From Bacteroides sp. 519 (GTDB taxonomy: Bacteria; Bacteroidota; Bacteroidia; Bacteroidales; Bacteroidaceae), in NCBI RefSeq assembly GCF_010500955.1, contig NZ_QVMJ01000001.1:310001-374000 (forward strand): a stretch of 64,000 nt of DNA, given 5' to 3'. Below the pieces are notes generated by a model, which saw only the letters and a list, made by a program, of their open reading frames with translations, was not told where the DNA came from and made no database searches. The translations under genes and the position numbers were made by a program. This document shows positions 15,565-24,234 of the stretch, piece by piece (position 1 is the first letter of the stretch; each line of letters begins with the position of its first letter).

Positions 15565-17550
15565 ATGACAGCAATTAAGAACAACGGCACAGCCGTAGCA
15601 GTAACAGAGAAAACAAACGAAGTAGTAACCGCAGTAGTGGTTAGCAAACCCGACAACGGCGAACGTAAAGCCGTAAACATCGCATCGGACTTGATAGAGC
15701 CGAGCAATTACAACGCCCGAAAAACATTCGATGCCGATGCGCTCAAAGAATTGGCGCAAAGCATCTCCGTTCATGGACTGATACAGCCTATCACAGTACG
15801 GCGCAAGGGCGAAAAAGGCGAACATTACGAAATCATTTGCGGGGAACGCCGTTTTAGGGCGTGCCGTATGCTCAAACTTTCCGAAATTCCCTGTATTGTT
15901 CGGGAAGTAACCGATGAACAGGCGTATGACCTTTCAATCTCCGAGAACTTACAGCGTGAGGACGTGCCACCAATGGAGGCGGCAGAGGCTTACAAACGCC
16001 TTATCGACACAAAGCGGTACGACATCGCAAGCCTCGCCGTAGCATACGGCAAGAGCGAAAAGCATATCTATCAAATGCTGAAACTTTGCGACCTTATCAA
16101 AGGAATTGCCAACCTCGTAAAAGAGGGTAAACTGACCGCATCGGCAGGGATAGTTATTAGCAAGTACGACAAGAAGATACAGGAGGAGATTTTGAACGAC
16201 CGCTTAGGCAAGGATGGCGCAGACGAATGGTGTAATATCTCTGCAAATGCGTTGGAGGGCAAGATACGGAACTGTTATACGAACAACCTTGATAATTACA
16301 GTTTCGACAAAACGGGGTGTCTGAAATGTATTCACAATTCGAGCAATTTCGACCTGTTCGCCGAGGTTGGAGGTTGTGGCAAGTGTACCAATAAAAAATG
16401 TTTGTCGGACAAACAAACGGCATACCTTGTAGAACAGGCGCAAGCCGTAGCCCTTGCCGACCCGAAACTCGTCTTTGTCGGCGAACAGTACAGCCACGAC
16501 AACGAGGCAACCCAAATAATCAAAAAGGGCGGTTATGAGTTTAAGAACGTGCAAACGTATAACCTTAATTCATACCCCACAACCCCGACCGAACCGCAAG
16601 CCTCCGAGTATAAAAAGCCCGAAGATTACAATAAGGCGCAGGAGAAATACGGCAAAGAACAGGAAAGGTACACCAAGCAAACGGCGCATCTCGAAGAACT
16701 GAAAGAGCAGGGCAAAATCCGTGTGTATGCTAAAATCGGCGATAGTAACGTAAGAATGTACTACAAAGAGGTAGCCACTAAAGACACCAAGACCAACGAG
16801 CAGTTAATCGCCGACCTTACCGCCAAGAAAAAGCGTAACAACGAACTGGCGGACGAAAAGACCGCCGAGGGCTTAAAAGAACTTTTGCGCACGGAACAGC
16901 TACCGCAGTCGGCATTTACCGCCGATGAAGAAACGGCAATGTATTTCTTTATGCTGTCTAAATTACGCCGTCATAACTACAAAGCCGTAGGATTGAAAGA
17001 AAACGACTATTACGGCTATCTGACGGATGATAAGAAACTCAAAATTGCATCTTCGCTGACCGAAGAACAGAAAACCGTTGTACGCCGTGATTACCTGTAT
17101 AGCCACCTTACGGACAGCACAAGAACCGTAGGCGATGAAAAAGGCGGTATGCTGTTGGCATTTTCAAAACAGCATCTACCCGAAAAAACAGAGGAAATTG
17201 TAAGCACTCATAAAGAGGATTACGGCAAGAAAAACGCCCGGTTGGACGAGCGTATCGCAGGGCTGAAAGAGGCTGAAAAGAAAGCGAAAGCCGATGCCAA
17301 AGCGAAAAAGGCAGAGCAGACCGCCAAGACGGAGAAAGCCCCTAAAACGGACGGAAAAACGGCAGTACAAGCAAAGAAAACCGACAAGCCGACCGCACCC
17401 AAAGCGGAAAGTACCAAGCCGAAAGGTAAGGAACAGCCCAAAGCGACCCAATCCGAAAAGAAAGAGGCGAAACCGACCCCGCAAGCGGATAAAGTGCTGA
17501 TTGTTACCGTACCCAAAGCACAACCTAAAGCAGAGGCGGTAGCAGTATAA
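15565..17550 (+). CDS. Large ParB/Spo0J-family protein
   Basis: A 661-residue protein. Residues about 35-130 form the ParB N-terminal domain (GLIQPITVRR; CGERRFRACRML; SENLQREDVPPMEAAEAYKRL), now known as a CTP-binding fold. Residues about 130-200 are its HTH (KSEKHIYQMLKL). A cysteine cluster (CLKCIHN and CGKCTNKKC, about 250-280) may bind zinc. The middle is helical and the last 110 residues are a Lys/Ala/Pro/Gln tail. It may bind element DNA for maintenance or transfer; ParA partners are encoded at 35.7-36.5 kb and 62.5-63.3 kb. The exact role in these elements is not established. Confidence 0.85.
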   Translation: MTAIKNNGTAVAVTEKTNEVVTAVVVSKPDNGERKAVNIASDLIEPSNYNARKTFDADALKELAQSISVHGLIQPITVRRKGEKGEHYEIICGERRFRACRMLKLSEIPCIVREVTDEQAYDLSISENLQREDVPPMEAAEAYKRLIDTKRYDIASLAVAYGKSEKHIYQMLKLCDLIKGIANLVKEGKLTASAGIVISKYDKKIQEEILNDRLGKDGADEWCNISANALEGKIRNCYTNNLDNYSFDKTGCLKCIHNSSNFDLFAEVGGCGKCTNKKCLSDKQTAYLVEQAQAVALADPKLVFVGEQYSHDNEATQIIKKGGYEFKNVQTYNLNSYPTTPTEPQASEYKKPEDYNKAQEKYGKEQERYTKQTAHLEELKEQGKIRVYAKIGDSNVRMYYKEVATKDTKTNEQLIADLTAKKKRNNELADEKTAEGLKELLRTEQLPQSAFTADEETAMYFFMLSKLRRHNYKAVGLKENDYYGYLTDDKKLKIASSLTEEQKTVVRRDYLYSHLTDSTRTVGDEKGGMLLAFSKQHLPEKTEEIVSTHKEDYGKKNARLDERIAGLKEAEKKAKADAKAKKAEQTAKTEKAPKTDGKTAVQAKKTDKPTAPKAESTKPKGKEQPKATQSEKKEAKPTPQADKVLIVTVPKAQPKAEAVAV

Positions 17551-17601
17551 ACCGAGTATTAACAGGGGCGGGAGAAATCCCGCTCCATAAATAGCCCAAT
17601 T

Positions 17602-17781
17602 ATGACAGTATTTATATTATTCCAAACAGATATTCACAGGACAAGGGCAAGCCGTGTATTTTTCGGCGTGTTCACCTCCGAGGCGTTGGCGATAGATCAC
17701 GCCAAAGAAAACGGCTTATATACCCACGATGCAGAAGTAGAAATAATTGAATGTGAAACGGATAAATTCGGGGAAGTATGA
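17602..17781 (+). CDS. Small hypothetical protein, 59 aa
   Basis: ATG at 17602 opens a 59-codon frame (MTVFILFQTDIHRTR at the start). It ends in an ATGA overlap with the next gene, which supports both being real. Not recognised. Confidence 0.55.
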   Translation: MTVFILFQTDIHRTRASRVFFGVFTSEALAIDHAKENGLYTHDAEVEIIECETDKFGEV

Positions 17782-17936
17782 AAACGCACCGAATATGCCG
17801 AAATTGCGGAAAACCTGTAAGGAAAGAAACGAAGTTAGATTATCCCTTTTATTGTCCGCATTGTGATGAAAACCTTTACAGGTTTGAAACCATCCACAAA
17901 AGGAAAATCAAACATAAAAGACGAAACATAGTATGA
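17778..17936 (+). CDS. Tiny zinc-ribbon protein, 52 aa
   Basis: ATG at 17778 overlaps the previous stop by four bases. Two CxxC pairs (CRNC and CPHC) 21 residues apart give a zinc ribbon, followed by a very basic tail (HKRKIKHKRR). It ends in another ATGA overlap with the next gene. Nucleic-acid binding is plausible. Confidence 0.6.
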   Translation: MKTHRICRNCGKPVRKETKLDYPFYCPHCDENLYRFETIHKRKIKHKRRNIV

Positions 17937-18160
17937 GGATAGACGTATATATCGGCAATCCTATTATTGCCACACAGCAGGATTATTACGAACTGGAGGA
18001 ACTTTTGCACGAGGTGGAACCCGACTGCCACAGCGTACAACTCCGACAGGAGCGGTTAATCATTGAGAATTTAAGCTGTAGGACGTTCCATTATCCACGC
18101 AATCCCACAATTCAATGGGTGGCTGACCGACTGCGCAATATGGTTGAAAACGGGCTATAA
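17933..18160 (+). CDS. Small hypothetical protein, 75 aa
   Basis: Last gene of the operon, overlapping the zinc-ribbon gene by four bases. Acidic and soluble with a Cys-containing centre; not recognised. A terminator follows. Confidence 0.55.
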   Translation: MRIDVYIGNPIIATQQDYYELEELLHEVEPDCHSVQLRQERLIIENLSCRTFHYPRNPTIQWVADRLRNMVENGL

Positions 18161-18194
18161 ATGCCTTTGAAAATGATTTTAAGAACTTATATCC

Positions 18195-18221
18195 GGGCAG
18201 GGGGAACTTTGCCCGGACTTC
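18195..18221 (+). terminator. Terminator of the ParB operon
   Basis: CCGGGCA and TGCCCGG form a 7-bp G/C stem around a GGGGGAACTT loop, followed by a pyrimidine and T tract (ACTTCTTTTT). Confidence 0.75.
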
Positions 18222-18280
18222 TTTTTCCATGAGCCATTAACAAGGCTTTATGCGGGAGAAAAAGAAGCAAAAAGCCGATA

Positions 18281-18310
18281 TATTCCTATACCAAATATTT
18301 ATTAGGAATA
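18281..18310 (-). terminator. Weak hairpin after plsC
   Basis: TATTCCTA (18281-18288) and TAGGAATA (18303-18310) form an 8-bp A/T-rich stem about 40 bases past the plsC stop. It is a possible end of the leftward cassette. Confidence 0.35.
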
Positions 18311-18349
18311 AATAACAAACAGGAGATAAGTGATAATGGGGAAGTATAT

Positions 18350-19087
18350 TCACGGAAGGATCGCTTTGATTATAGTTTGCTCTGTTTTTTCAAAAATCTC
18401 CTGTAAAGAATATTCCTTTACGGGTATGGGATCATGAATAGTAAATATAATTTTATTGCCTATACCTAAAGGAAAAGACCCCCACTTTGTCATTTTCCAC
18501 GAATTATTTATTGTAATTGGAACTACATAAGCAGAAGGAGCAAATTCACAAAGAATTTTCAGTCCTTTTCCTTTAAATGGTTTTGTTTTACTTGTTGTAT
18601 TGCTTCTCGTTCCTTCCGGAAATATAACCACAGGTAGTTTGTTTGCCTCTATATGTTGAGCAACTTTCTTTAAAGCCGGTAAAGATTGTGCTGGATTTTT
18701 TCTATCAATAAGTTCCCCTCCGCCATGAGTTAAAAAATATGAAATGCCAGCCCAACCTTTACGTAGTTCAATTTTGCCGATAAATAGGGGGTGTATTTTA
18801 CGAAAAAACCAGCCGAAAGTAGTAAAATCATACATACTCTGATGATTTGCCACAATAATTAGAGGTACGTCCGTTGGAAGTTTATGTCGATTTTCAATTT
18901 TATATCGTGTACCCAAAATGTATGTATTAAATACTAAAAAGAAAAACATAGCATCTACACTTTTCCTGTGAGCCTTATATCCAAATAAGTTGAAACAGAA
19001 CCATTGTATCGCTTGAAAAACAATCAATGTCGTTTTATGCAGTAAATAATAAATAACAGATAAAGGATATGATATCAACTTTCCCAT
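18350..19087 (-). CDS. PlsC-family lysophospholipid acyltransferase
   Basis: A 245-residue membrane-associated acyltransferase. The catalytic HX4D box is NHQSMYD (residues about 82-88), the substrate-binding box is FPEGTRS (about 154-160), and an N-terminal hydrophobic segment is present. The family places the second acyl chain on lysophosphatidate. It is the last gene of a five-gene leftward cassette, after plsY. A housekeeping copy would be expected elsewhere in the chromosome, so this mobile copy probably serves the cassette, perhaps by remodelling membrane lipid. That purpose is inference. Confidence 0.88.
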   Translation of the reverse strand: MGKLISYPLSVIYYLLHKTTLIVFQAIQWFCFNLFGYKAHRKSVDAMFFFLVFNTYILGTRYKIENRHKLPTDVPLIIVANHQSMYDFTTFGWFFRKIHPLFIGKIELRKGWAGISYFLTHGGGELIDRKNPAQSLPALKKVAQHIEANKLPVVIFPEGTRSNTTSKTKPFKGKGLKILCEFAPSAYVVPITINNSWKMTKWGSFPLGIGNKIIFTIHDPIPVKEYSLQEIFEKTEQTIIKAILP

Positions 19088-19099
19088 TTATATATTTCT

Positions 19100-19711
19100 T
19101 TAAAATAACTTTTTCTCCTCTTTTTTTATTAATCTTTCGATATTCTTCCTGTGTGTAACAATAATCAAAAAGCAAGAAAGAACAGAGAAAACAGTAAGTG
19201 TAATTGATTGTGAATAACTTGAGGTATAAATTAGAATTGGATATACAATAGCAGAACAAATGCTTGATAAAGAAATAATCCTTGTTAGAAAGATAAGAAT
19301 TATAAAAACAGCAAATGCGATAAGCCCCATAAATGGAGTAAGCCCAAAGAATATTCCAAACATTGAGGCGACTCCTTTACCTCCTTTAAAACTACTATAA
19401 ATCGGGAAAATATGTCCGACCACGGCACAAATGCCAAATAAAATCTTTATTTGAAAATAAGCCTCTGAATCAATTATAATATTGGGGACAAAATATATCA
19501 ATTGTACTGCAATAAATGATTTCATTGCATCCAATGTGAAAGCAAGTATGCCGATCTTGAATCCTACAATCCTACAGGCATTTGTTGCACCTGCATTTTT
19601 ACTTCCAAACTGTCGTATATCAATATTCTTGAACCATTTGCCAAACCAAAAAGCGGAGCTAAAGGAGCCTATCAAATATGATATTATTGAAAAAAAAACT
19701 ATTAAACACAT
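19100..19711 (-). CDS. PlsY-family glycerol-3-phosphate acyltransferase
   Basis: About 203 residues from the ATG at 19711 (a TTG two codons earlier is less likely). The polytopic membrane protein carries all three PlsY motifs: GSFSSAFWFG near the N-terminus, GSKNAGATNA (about 37-46) and GHIFPIYSSFKGGKGVA (about 98-114). PlsY uses acyl-phosphate to make lysophosphatidate from glycerol-3-phosphate. The start directly follows the cytidylyltransferase stop. Together with PlsC it could make phosphatidate independently of the host enzymes. Confidence 0.9.
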   Translation of the reverse strand: MCLIVFFSIISYLIGSFSSAFWFGKWFKNIDIRQFGSKNAGATNACRIVGFKIGILAFTLDAMKSFIAVQLIYFVPNIIIDSEAYFQIKILFGICAVVGHIFPIYSSFKGGKGVASMFGIFFGLTPFMGLIAFAVFIILIFLTRIISLSSICSAIVYPILIYTSSYSQSITLTVFSVLSCFLIIVTHRKNIERLIKKEEKKLF

Positions 19712-19717
19712 AAGCAA

Positions 19718-20236
19718 CTATGCATCAGTATTAAGAATTTTCGCGACTATTTTACTTGTTGATTGTCGGTCAAAATAAGGAACTACAATTATTTGAAAAT
19801 TTTCATCACTAAAGAATCTTTTCATTGCAGGAGTCATTACAAAATCGCTTGAAATGGCAACATATTTTGGGGTCAAAAGCGATAGCGGATACATACAATT
19901 TTCCCAAATAATAGTTTCTTTATCATTGAAATTATATTTTTTTTTAAGAGTTGTAACATCACCTGCTCTCTGTATAAAAACATAATCTACATATCTTACA
20001 GCGTCAAGCATAACAGAACGTTCTTCTTCTGGTATTATAGGTCTGTTTACACCTTTCAATTTTTGCACAGCTTCATCATTGGCTACAGCTACAATTAAAG
20101 TTGAAACTATATTTTTCAGATTTTCAAACATTGAAATATGTCCTATATGTATCAAATCAAAACAACCAAAACATATAATCATATTTTGTTTAACACTTGT
20201 AGTGAAATCATTTATCTGATGCTGTTCTATAATCAT
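19718..20236 (-). CDS. Cytidylyltransferase-like nucleotidyltransferase
   Basis: A 172-residue protein of the HIGH superfamily, nearest in pattern to TagD / RfaE-C type cytidylyltransferases. It has GCFDLIHIGHISM (HxGH at about residues 30-33), the RPIIPEEER loop and RQSTSKIV, the RTxGISTT-like signature. Expected reaction: CTP plus a phospho-alcohol to a CDP-alcohol and PPi. The substrate (glycerol-3-phosphate, phosphoethanolamine or another) cannot be read. It stands between the NACHT gene (11 bp) and plsY (abutting), so a joint lipid-headgroup function is likely. Confidence 0.85.
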   Translation of the reverse strand: MIIEQHQINDFTTSVKQNMIICFGCFDLIHIGHISMFENLKNIVSTLIVAVANDEAVQKLKGVNRPIIPEEERSVMLDAVRYVDYVFIQRAGDVTTLKKKYNFNDKETIIWENCMYPLSLLTPKYVAISSDFVMTPAMKRFFSDENFQIIVVPYFDRQSTSKIVAKILNTDA

Positions 20237-20247
20237 AATTATTAATC

Positions 20248-22206
20248 TTAAAAATCGTCATTAGTTATTGGATACTTATTTATAGTTTCAATCAGTAGGT
20301 CATATTCTGCCTTGACTTTTAGTCCAAAGGTTGAATTATCACTTTCAACATATGGCAGAAGTGATTTGCAAGAATCTGCTACCTTTCGGGGTACCACTTT
20401 CCTTTTTTCTAATAGAGTCTTCATTGTTAACGTATTGTGCCTTCGAGCAATATAATAATGATTTATGGTGTCAGATTTTTTAAAGTGCCTTGTATAAGCA
20501 TGTAAAATACCTTTGTATGTAATTTTCCCATCATCATAATGCGGCAATCGAAGTTCTAATTCATCATTGTAATACAATAGTGTCATTCCTATATGCCTTG
20601 CCAAGAATCCCTCATCTGTAACCAATTTTTGAAAAAAGCATTCCTCATCTTCTTCTTTTAATCCTCCTGCCACTTTGGAATGTAAAAGCAAAGCCTCAAC
20701 ATAAGGTTTAAATGTTTCTCCTGAATGCAGAAGTTTTTTTGCAAAATTATAAACACCAATGTATTCTCCTGTTCGCTGCATATGCATAATCAACAAATGT
20801 AGTTTACCATAGTAATTTTGCTCCTCTGGGTTGTCCATCACAGATATTTTGTTTAAGCATTTTCGACATAATTGTCTCAATGTTTTATATATCTCTTCTG
20901 GCTCGTCATCACGCATCAAATCGGATAGCAATGCATTAATGTCTATAGAGAAATTATAACTCATATATTTGTTAAGACTTCTCTTTTTTTTTATTGCAAT
21001 GAAAGTTGCTTTTGCAACGAAAAAATCATAAAACTGGGAATGAATAAATCGGTATGTTTTTGTATTGCCATTTTTAGCAACAAAAATATTTATCACTCGT
21101 TCTACAATTTCCGAATCAATTTGAGTCATTTTATCCTTTACTCTTTTATTCATTATGCTAAATGAATAAGTTTGCCCTTTTTGCTGTCTTTCATAAGTAA
21201 ATAGAGCCACTGTTTCAACAATTTCACAACCAACTTCAGCTGAAATATTTAATTTGTTTTTCTTGATTTCTCGCTTTATTGTTGCTGTTATAATGGAGTC
21301 AATAACTGTTCCTCTCCTTTTATCGAATTGCAAAATGTAGTCTGGCGATTCTTTGATGTGCATCGCTAACAATGTTAGCATAAGAATATTTGAAAAAATA
21401 CTCCCATCTTGCTGAGAATCAGACAGAACGTTTGATACTTGTTTGATTTTTTCATCTACTTGAGGATCATCTGCGAAAAAATTGTTGAAATATGCAATAC
21501 GCAGCTTTGCATCAATTGGTCTAAACTCAAATAGAGAATTGATGCCATCCACTTTTAGTTGACGATACAAATTTATTCTGGACGAAATAATAAATGTTCC
21601 ATTTGCTCGCTGTGCAAGCGCATTTTCAATATCTATTGATTTTAATTTCGTACTTTTCTCATCTAATCCATCAAGCAGAAATACAAACTTATAATCTTTA
21701 TGTAACGCCCGGAGTGCTCCGTCTCCTGCTTTGATTTTATATCGAGAAAGAATCATACGCACCAACTTAGTTCTGTCACAGGTAAACTTTGTTGCGTTAT
21801 TAAGATTTAAGTATATAGGAAGTAGGTTATTATCAGAATTAGACAAAAAAATAGATAAGTCTAAGAAAGTCTTAATTAACAGAGTTGATTTTCCGCAACC
21901 TGAATCTCCAATACAAAATATGAGATTTTTATTGTTTTCCTGAGACTTATTGAGGATAAAAGGAGTAAAATCATCATTGAACGGGATGCCGTTTCTTAAT
22001 AATGGAATATTAGCATAGTAGTTGTCAATATGTTCTACAATTGACTTATTTATAATAGAAGATGTTGACATTTCCTCAAGCTCCCAACGCTGCATATCAA
22101 CAATAAGACTCACCAACGATTGCACGTTGGCGGCTGTCTTTTTTTTAGAAAACACATCTTCTCTTGTTAATTGAGAATAAATAATATTAGTAATAACAAC
22201 AGGCAT
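20248..22206 (-). CDS. NACHT-type STAND NTPase
   Basis: A 652-residue protein. A helical N-terminal region of about 95 residues precedes the NTPase. Walker A is GDSGCGKST (100-108), Walker B is FVFLLDGLDE (174-183) with the small residue and acidic pair usual for NACHT, and a sensor segment is TFIISSRINLYRQL (about 209-222). The C-terminal 350 residues are helical with no recognised effector. Bacterial NACHT proteins are known phage sensors. Its ATG overlaps the stop of the upstream membrane gene (TAATG), indicating coupled translation. Confidence 0.85.
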   Translation of the reverse strand: MPVVITNIIYSQLTREDVFSKKKTAANVQSLVSLIVDMQRWELEEMSTSSIINKSIVEHIDNYYANIPLLRNGIPFNDDFTPFILNKSQENNKNLIFCIGDSGCGKSTLLIKTFLDLSIFLSNSDNNLLPIYLNLNNATKFTCDRTKLVRMILSRYKIKAGDGALRALHKDYKFVFLLDGLDEKSTKLKSIDIENALAQRANGTFIISSRINLYRQLKVDGINSLFEFRPIDAKLRIAYFNNFFADDPQVDEKIKQVSNVLSDSQQDGSIFSNILMLTLLAMHIKESPDYILQFDKRRGTVIDSIITATIKREIKKNKLNISAEVGCEIVETVALFTYERQQKGQTYSFSIMNKRVKDKMTQIDSEIVERVINIFVAKNGNTKTYRFIHSQFYDFFVAKATFIAIKKKRSLNKYMSYNFSIDINALLSDLMRDDEPEEIYKTLRQLCRKCLNKISVMDNPEEQNYYGKLHLLIMHMQRTGEYIGVYNFAKKLLHSGETFKPYVEALLLHSKVAGGLKEEDEECFFQKLVTDEGFLARHIGMTLLYYNDELELRLPHYDDGKITYKGILHAYTRHFKKSDTINHYYIARRHNTLTMKTLLEKRKVVPRKVADSCKSLLPYVESDNSTFGLKVKAEYDLLIETINKYPITNDDF

Positions 22207-22808
22207 TATGTTTTATCGTTTATTAGTTCAACTAGTACCGAATCAATCTTTTCACATAGATTATATATTTCTCTTAATTTCTCTTCCGTTATCGTATCAA
22301 TACTTATTTTAGTGTTAACTAACCTCGCAATCATAAGATTGTTCTCAATATTATTAAGAGTTTTAATCTTTGCCGCCAATTCGCATATGTCGTCAAAAAA
22401 CGTTTCTTTGTTAAATAAATTTACTTCTCCAGAAGAAACCATTGCTTCCCAAATAGGAAGTTCAAAATAAAAAGATTTTCCTTGCAATGATTGAAAAATA
22501 ATTACTCCAGAAGTATCCTTTTGTGTGATTGTATTGAGACTGTCTTTTATTTTGCTAATATCGCGTGATAAACTTAATATATAATTATTTTTGGTTTCAA
22601 TAGTCTTCCTATTTTCGTTATATCTATCAAGCCATAGTGCAGTTACAAAACCCAGAAAAGCACCTATAACTGTAATTATCAGATTGATAAATATATTAGC
22701 CCATTCATGTAAATCACACTGAGCATAAAACCATCCTGTTGCTGCTAAAGCGGCAACAACCACAATAAATATTGACCATATAAGCCATAGAAACCATGTT
22801 TTTTTCAT
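22206..22808 (-). CDS. Two-helix membrane protein with coiled coil
   Basis: A 200-residue protein, first gene of the NACHT cassette. Two hydrophobic helices (about 5-28 and 38-60) are followed by a charged, coiled-coil-like cytosolic region of about 135 residues. I do not recognise a family. Translational coupling to the NACHT gene makes it a likely membrane anchor, effector or regulator of that protein. Confidence 0.75.
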   Translation of the reverse strand: MKKTWFLWLIWSIFIVVVAALAATGWFYAQCDLHEWANIFINLIITVIGAFLGFVTALWLDRYNENRKTIETKNNYILSLSRDISKIKDSLNTITQKDTSGVIIFQSLQGKSFYFELPIWEAMVSSGEVNLFNKETFFDDICELAAKIKTLNNIENNLMIARLVNTKISIDTITEEKLREIYNLCEKIDSVLVELINDKT

Positions 22809-22854
22809 TTTATTACTTTTGAAAAATTAATCAAGTATAGGTTGCTGTCGTCTG

Positions 22855-22885
22855 CAAAAATACTCATAAAAAAACACCTGACAAA
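22855..22885 (-). promoter_or_regulatory. Promoter of the NACHT-lipid cassette
   Basis: Leftward TTTG (22885-22882), a 19-bp spacer and TATTTTTG (22862-22855) match the Bacteroides consensus exactly, 47 bp upstream of the first gene. The -33 box lies inside a hairpin (AAACAC / GTGTTT, about 22871-22905) that probably ends the upstream bPH transcript. Confidence 0.75.
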
Positions 22886-22953
22886 ACTGCTTGCCAAGTG
22901 TTTTTCAATAACTTATCTAAAGTCGCTTATCATCAACCCCTTCATGCTTTCAC

Positions 22954-23406
22954 TTATCCTATCTGTGTATTTATCTCCCTCCGGAACGCCAGCGGATCGG
23001 CAATAAACGGATATGAACTTGTAACGCCTCCGGTAGTAACCGTAATCGTTCCGAAGTTGAACATCCTGCCTAAAATACTTTGCTTAATATGCAAGCCTTC
23101 ACACTTTGCCAGTACCAAATCTATTGCACGGCGGCTAATAACACCAGTTTTCAATACCACCCTCTTATTGGTTACAGCATAAGCCGAACCTATTTTTACA
23201 AGTAGCCTTTGCACAAGCGACACACTCCCGAAAAACAGAATAAGTAACCCTGCATAGTGGGTCATAGCTGATATTTCTTTAGGACTTGATGCAAGTAAAG
23301 CACCGATAAGCAGTAATATTATCGGTTGTGCGAACAGGAAGAAGTGCAGCTTTGCAACATATTTTATCTCTTCTCCGGGTTGTAAATTTGATTCGATATA
23401 GTTCAT
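22954..23406 (-). CDS. bPH-domain membrane protein
   Basis: A 150-residue protein with two close hydrophobic helices (about 26-42 and 50-70) and a bacterial PH-like (bPH_2) domain behind them (AYAVTNKRVVLKTGVISRRAIDL). It sits downstream of the M23 gene on the same strand. Function unknown; such proteins are typical small membrane accessories. Confidence 0.75.
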   Translation of the reverse strand: MNYIESNLQPGEEIKYVAKLHFFLFAQPIILLLIGALLASSPKEISAMTHYAGLLILFFGSVSLVQRLLVKIGSAYAVTNKRVVLKTGVISRRAIDLVLAKCEGLHIKQSILGRMFNFGTITVTTGGVTSSYPFIADPLAFRREINTQIG

Positions 23407-23472
23407 AATGACCTGATTTTTATTTAAGAACGTCCGTAAATATACATATTTTCAAAGCAGTACAAAGTATAA

Positions 23473-24072
23473 TCACTTGTTTTTCAATATTTCAAACAGT
23501 AGGTAGCACCATCCGGTCGGATTCAGGTAGCGTTTCCCTTTCCTTACTTCATAATGTAGATGGCTGCCCGTTGCTGTCCCTGTACTACCCACGCAAGCAA
23601 TTTGCCGGGCTATCTCTACCGAATCCCCTACATTTACCATTGTCCGGCTTAAATGCGCGTAAAATGAACGGAAACCGCCTGCGTGTTTGATTTCAATAAA
23701 ATTTCCATATCCCGAACAATACCCCTTACGAACTATTATTCCGTTACCTGTGGCATATACCGGAGTGCCTTTTACGCCTGAAATATCAATCCCTGTATGG
23801 AATTTCCACACTCTGTAAATCGGATGATACCGCACCCCGAAGCCCGATGAAATACGCTGTGGCTTCTTAATCGGAAAAATCACGGGATAGTCGCATAGCT
23901 CACTGGTAGATAGGTTCAGCGAATCGGCTATCTGCTGAAATTCTGATACGGAATAAATCTGTTCTGTATATTTTTCTATCTCCGGTTTCCTGTTTAGAGA
24001 ATCGCCCGTCTGCCCTGATGCGGGCAAATACGACAAGGCGATGAAGAGCATTAGTATATATTTCATAGCCAA
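23473..24072 (-). CDS. M23-family peptidoglycan endopeptidase
   Basis: A 199-residue secreted protein with a signal peptide (cleaved after about ASGQ, residue 21). The LytM/M23 zinc site is seen as HTGID (about residue 92) and HLHYEV (about 168). In Bacteroides conjugative elements a cell-wall hydrolase follows the tra genes and is thought to open peptidoglycan for the mating channel. All catalytic zinc ligands appear present. Confidence 0.88.
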   Translation of the reverse strand: MAMKYILMLFIALSYLPASGQTGDSLNRKPEIEKYTEQIYSVSEFQQIADSLNLSTSELCDYPVIFPIKKPQRISSGFGVRYHPIYRVWKFHTGIDISGVKGTPVYATGNGIIVRKGYCSGYGNFIEIKHAGGFRSFYAHLSRTMVNVGDSVEIARQIACVGSTGTATGSHLHYEVRKGKRYLNPTGWCYLLFEILKNK

Positions 24073-24117
24073 TTTATGAATAAAGTAAGCACCCGAAATA
24101 CTCCGGGTGCTTTCCTG

Positions 24118-24234
24118 TTAGTCTATTTCCTCTCCCCACAGCTCTATGTCTGTCGGGGCATTCATCAACGACCGGGCTATACATAGCCAGCACAGGGCAT
24201 TGAACACGATATAACTACCTATTATCATCGCCAT
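24118..24234 (-). CDS. Small membrane protein, 38 aa
   Basis: From the ATG at 24234 (another at 24228) a 38-codon frame reads MAMIIGSYIVFNALCWLCIA and then an acidic tail. It overlaps the end of traQ by about 20 bases, as in coupled operon genes. A longer in-frame start at 24321 would lie deep in traQ and is unlikely. One transmembrane helix; function unknown. Confidence 0.45.
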   Translation of the reverse strand: MAMIIGSYIVFNALCWLCIARSLMNAPTDIELWGEEID

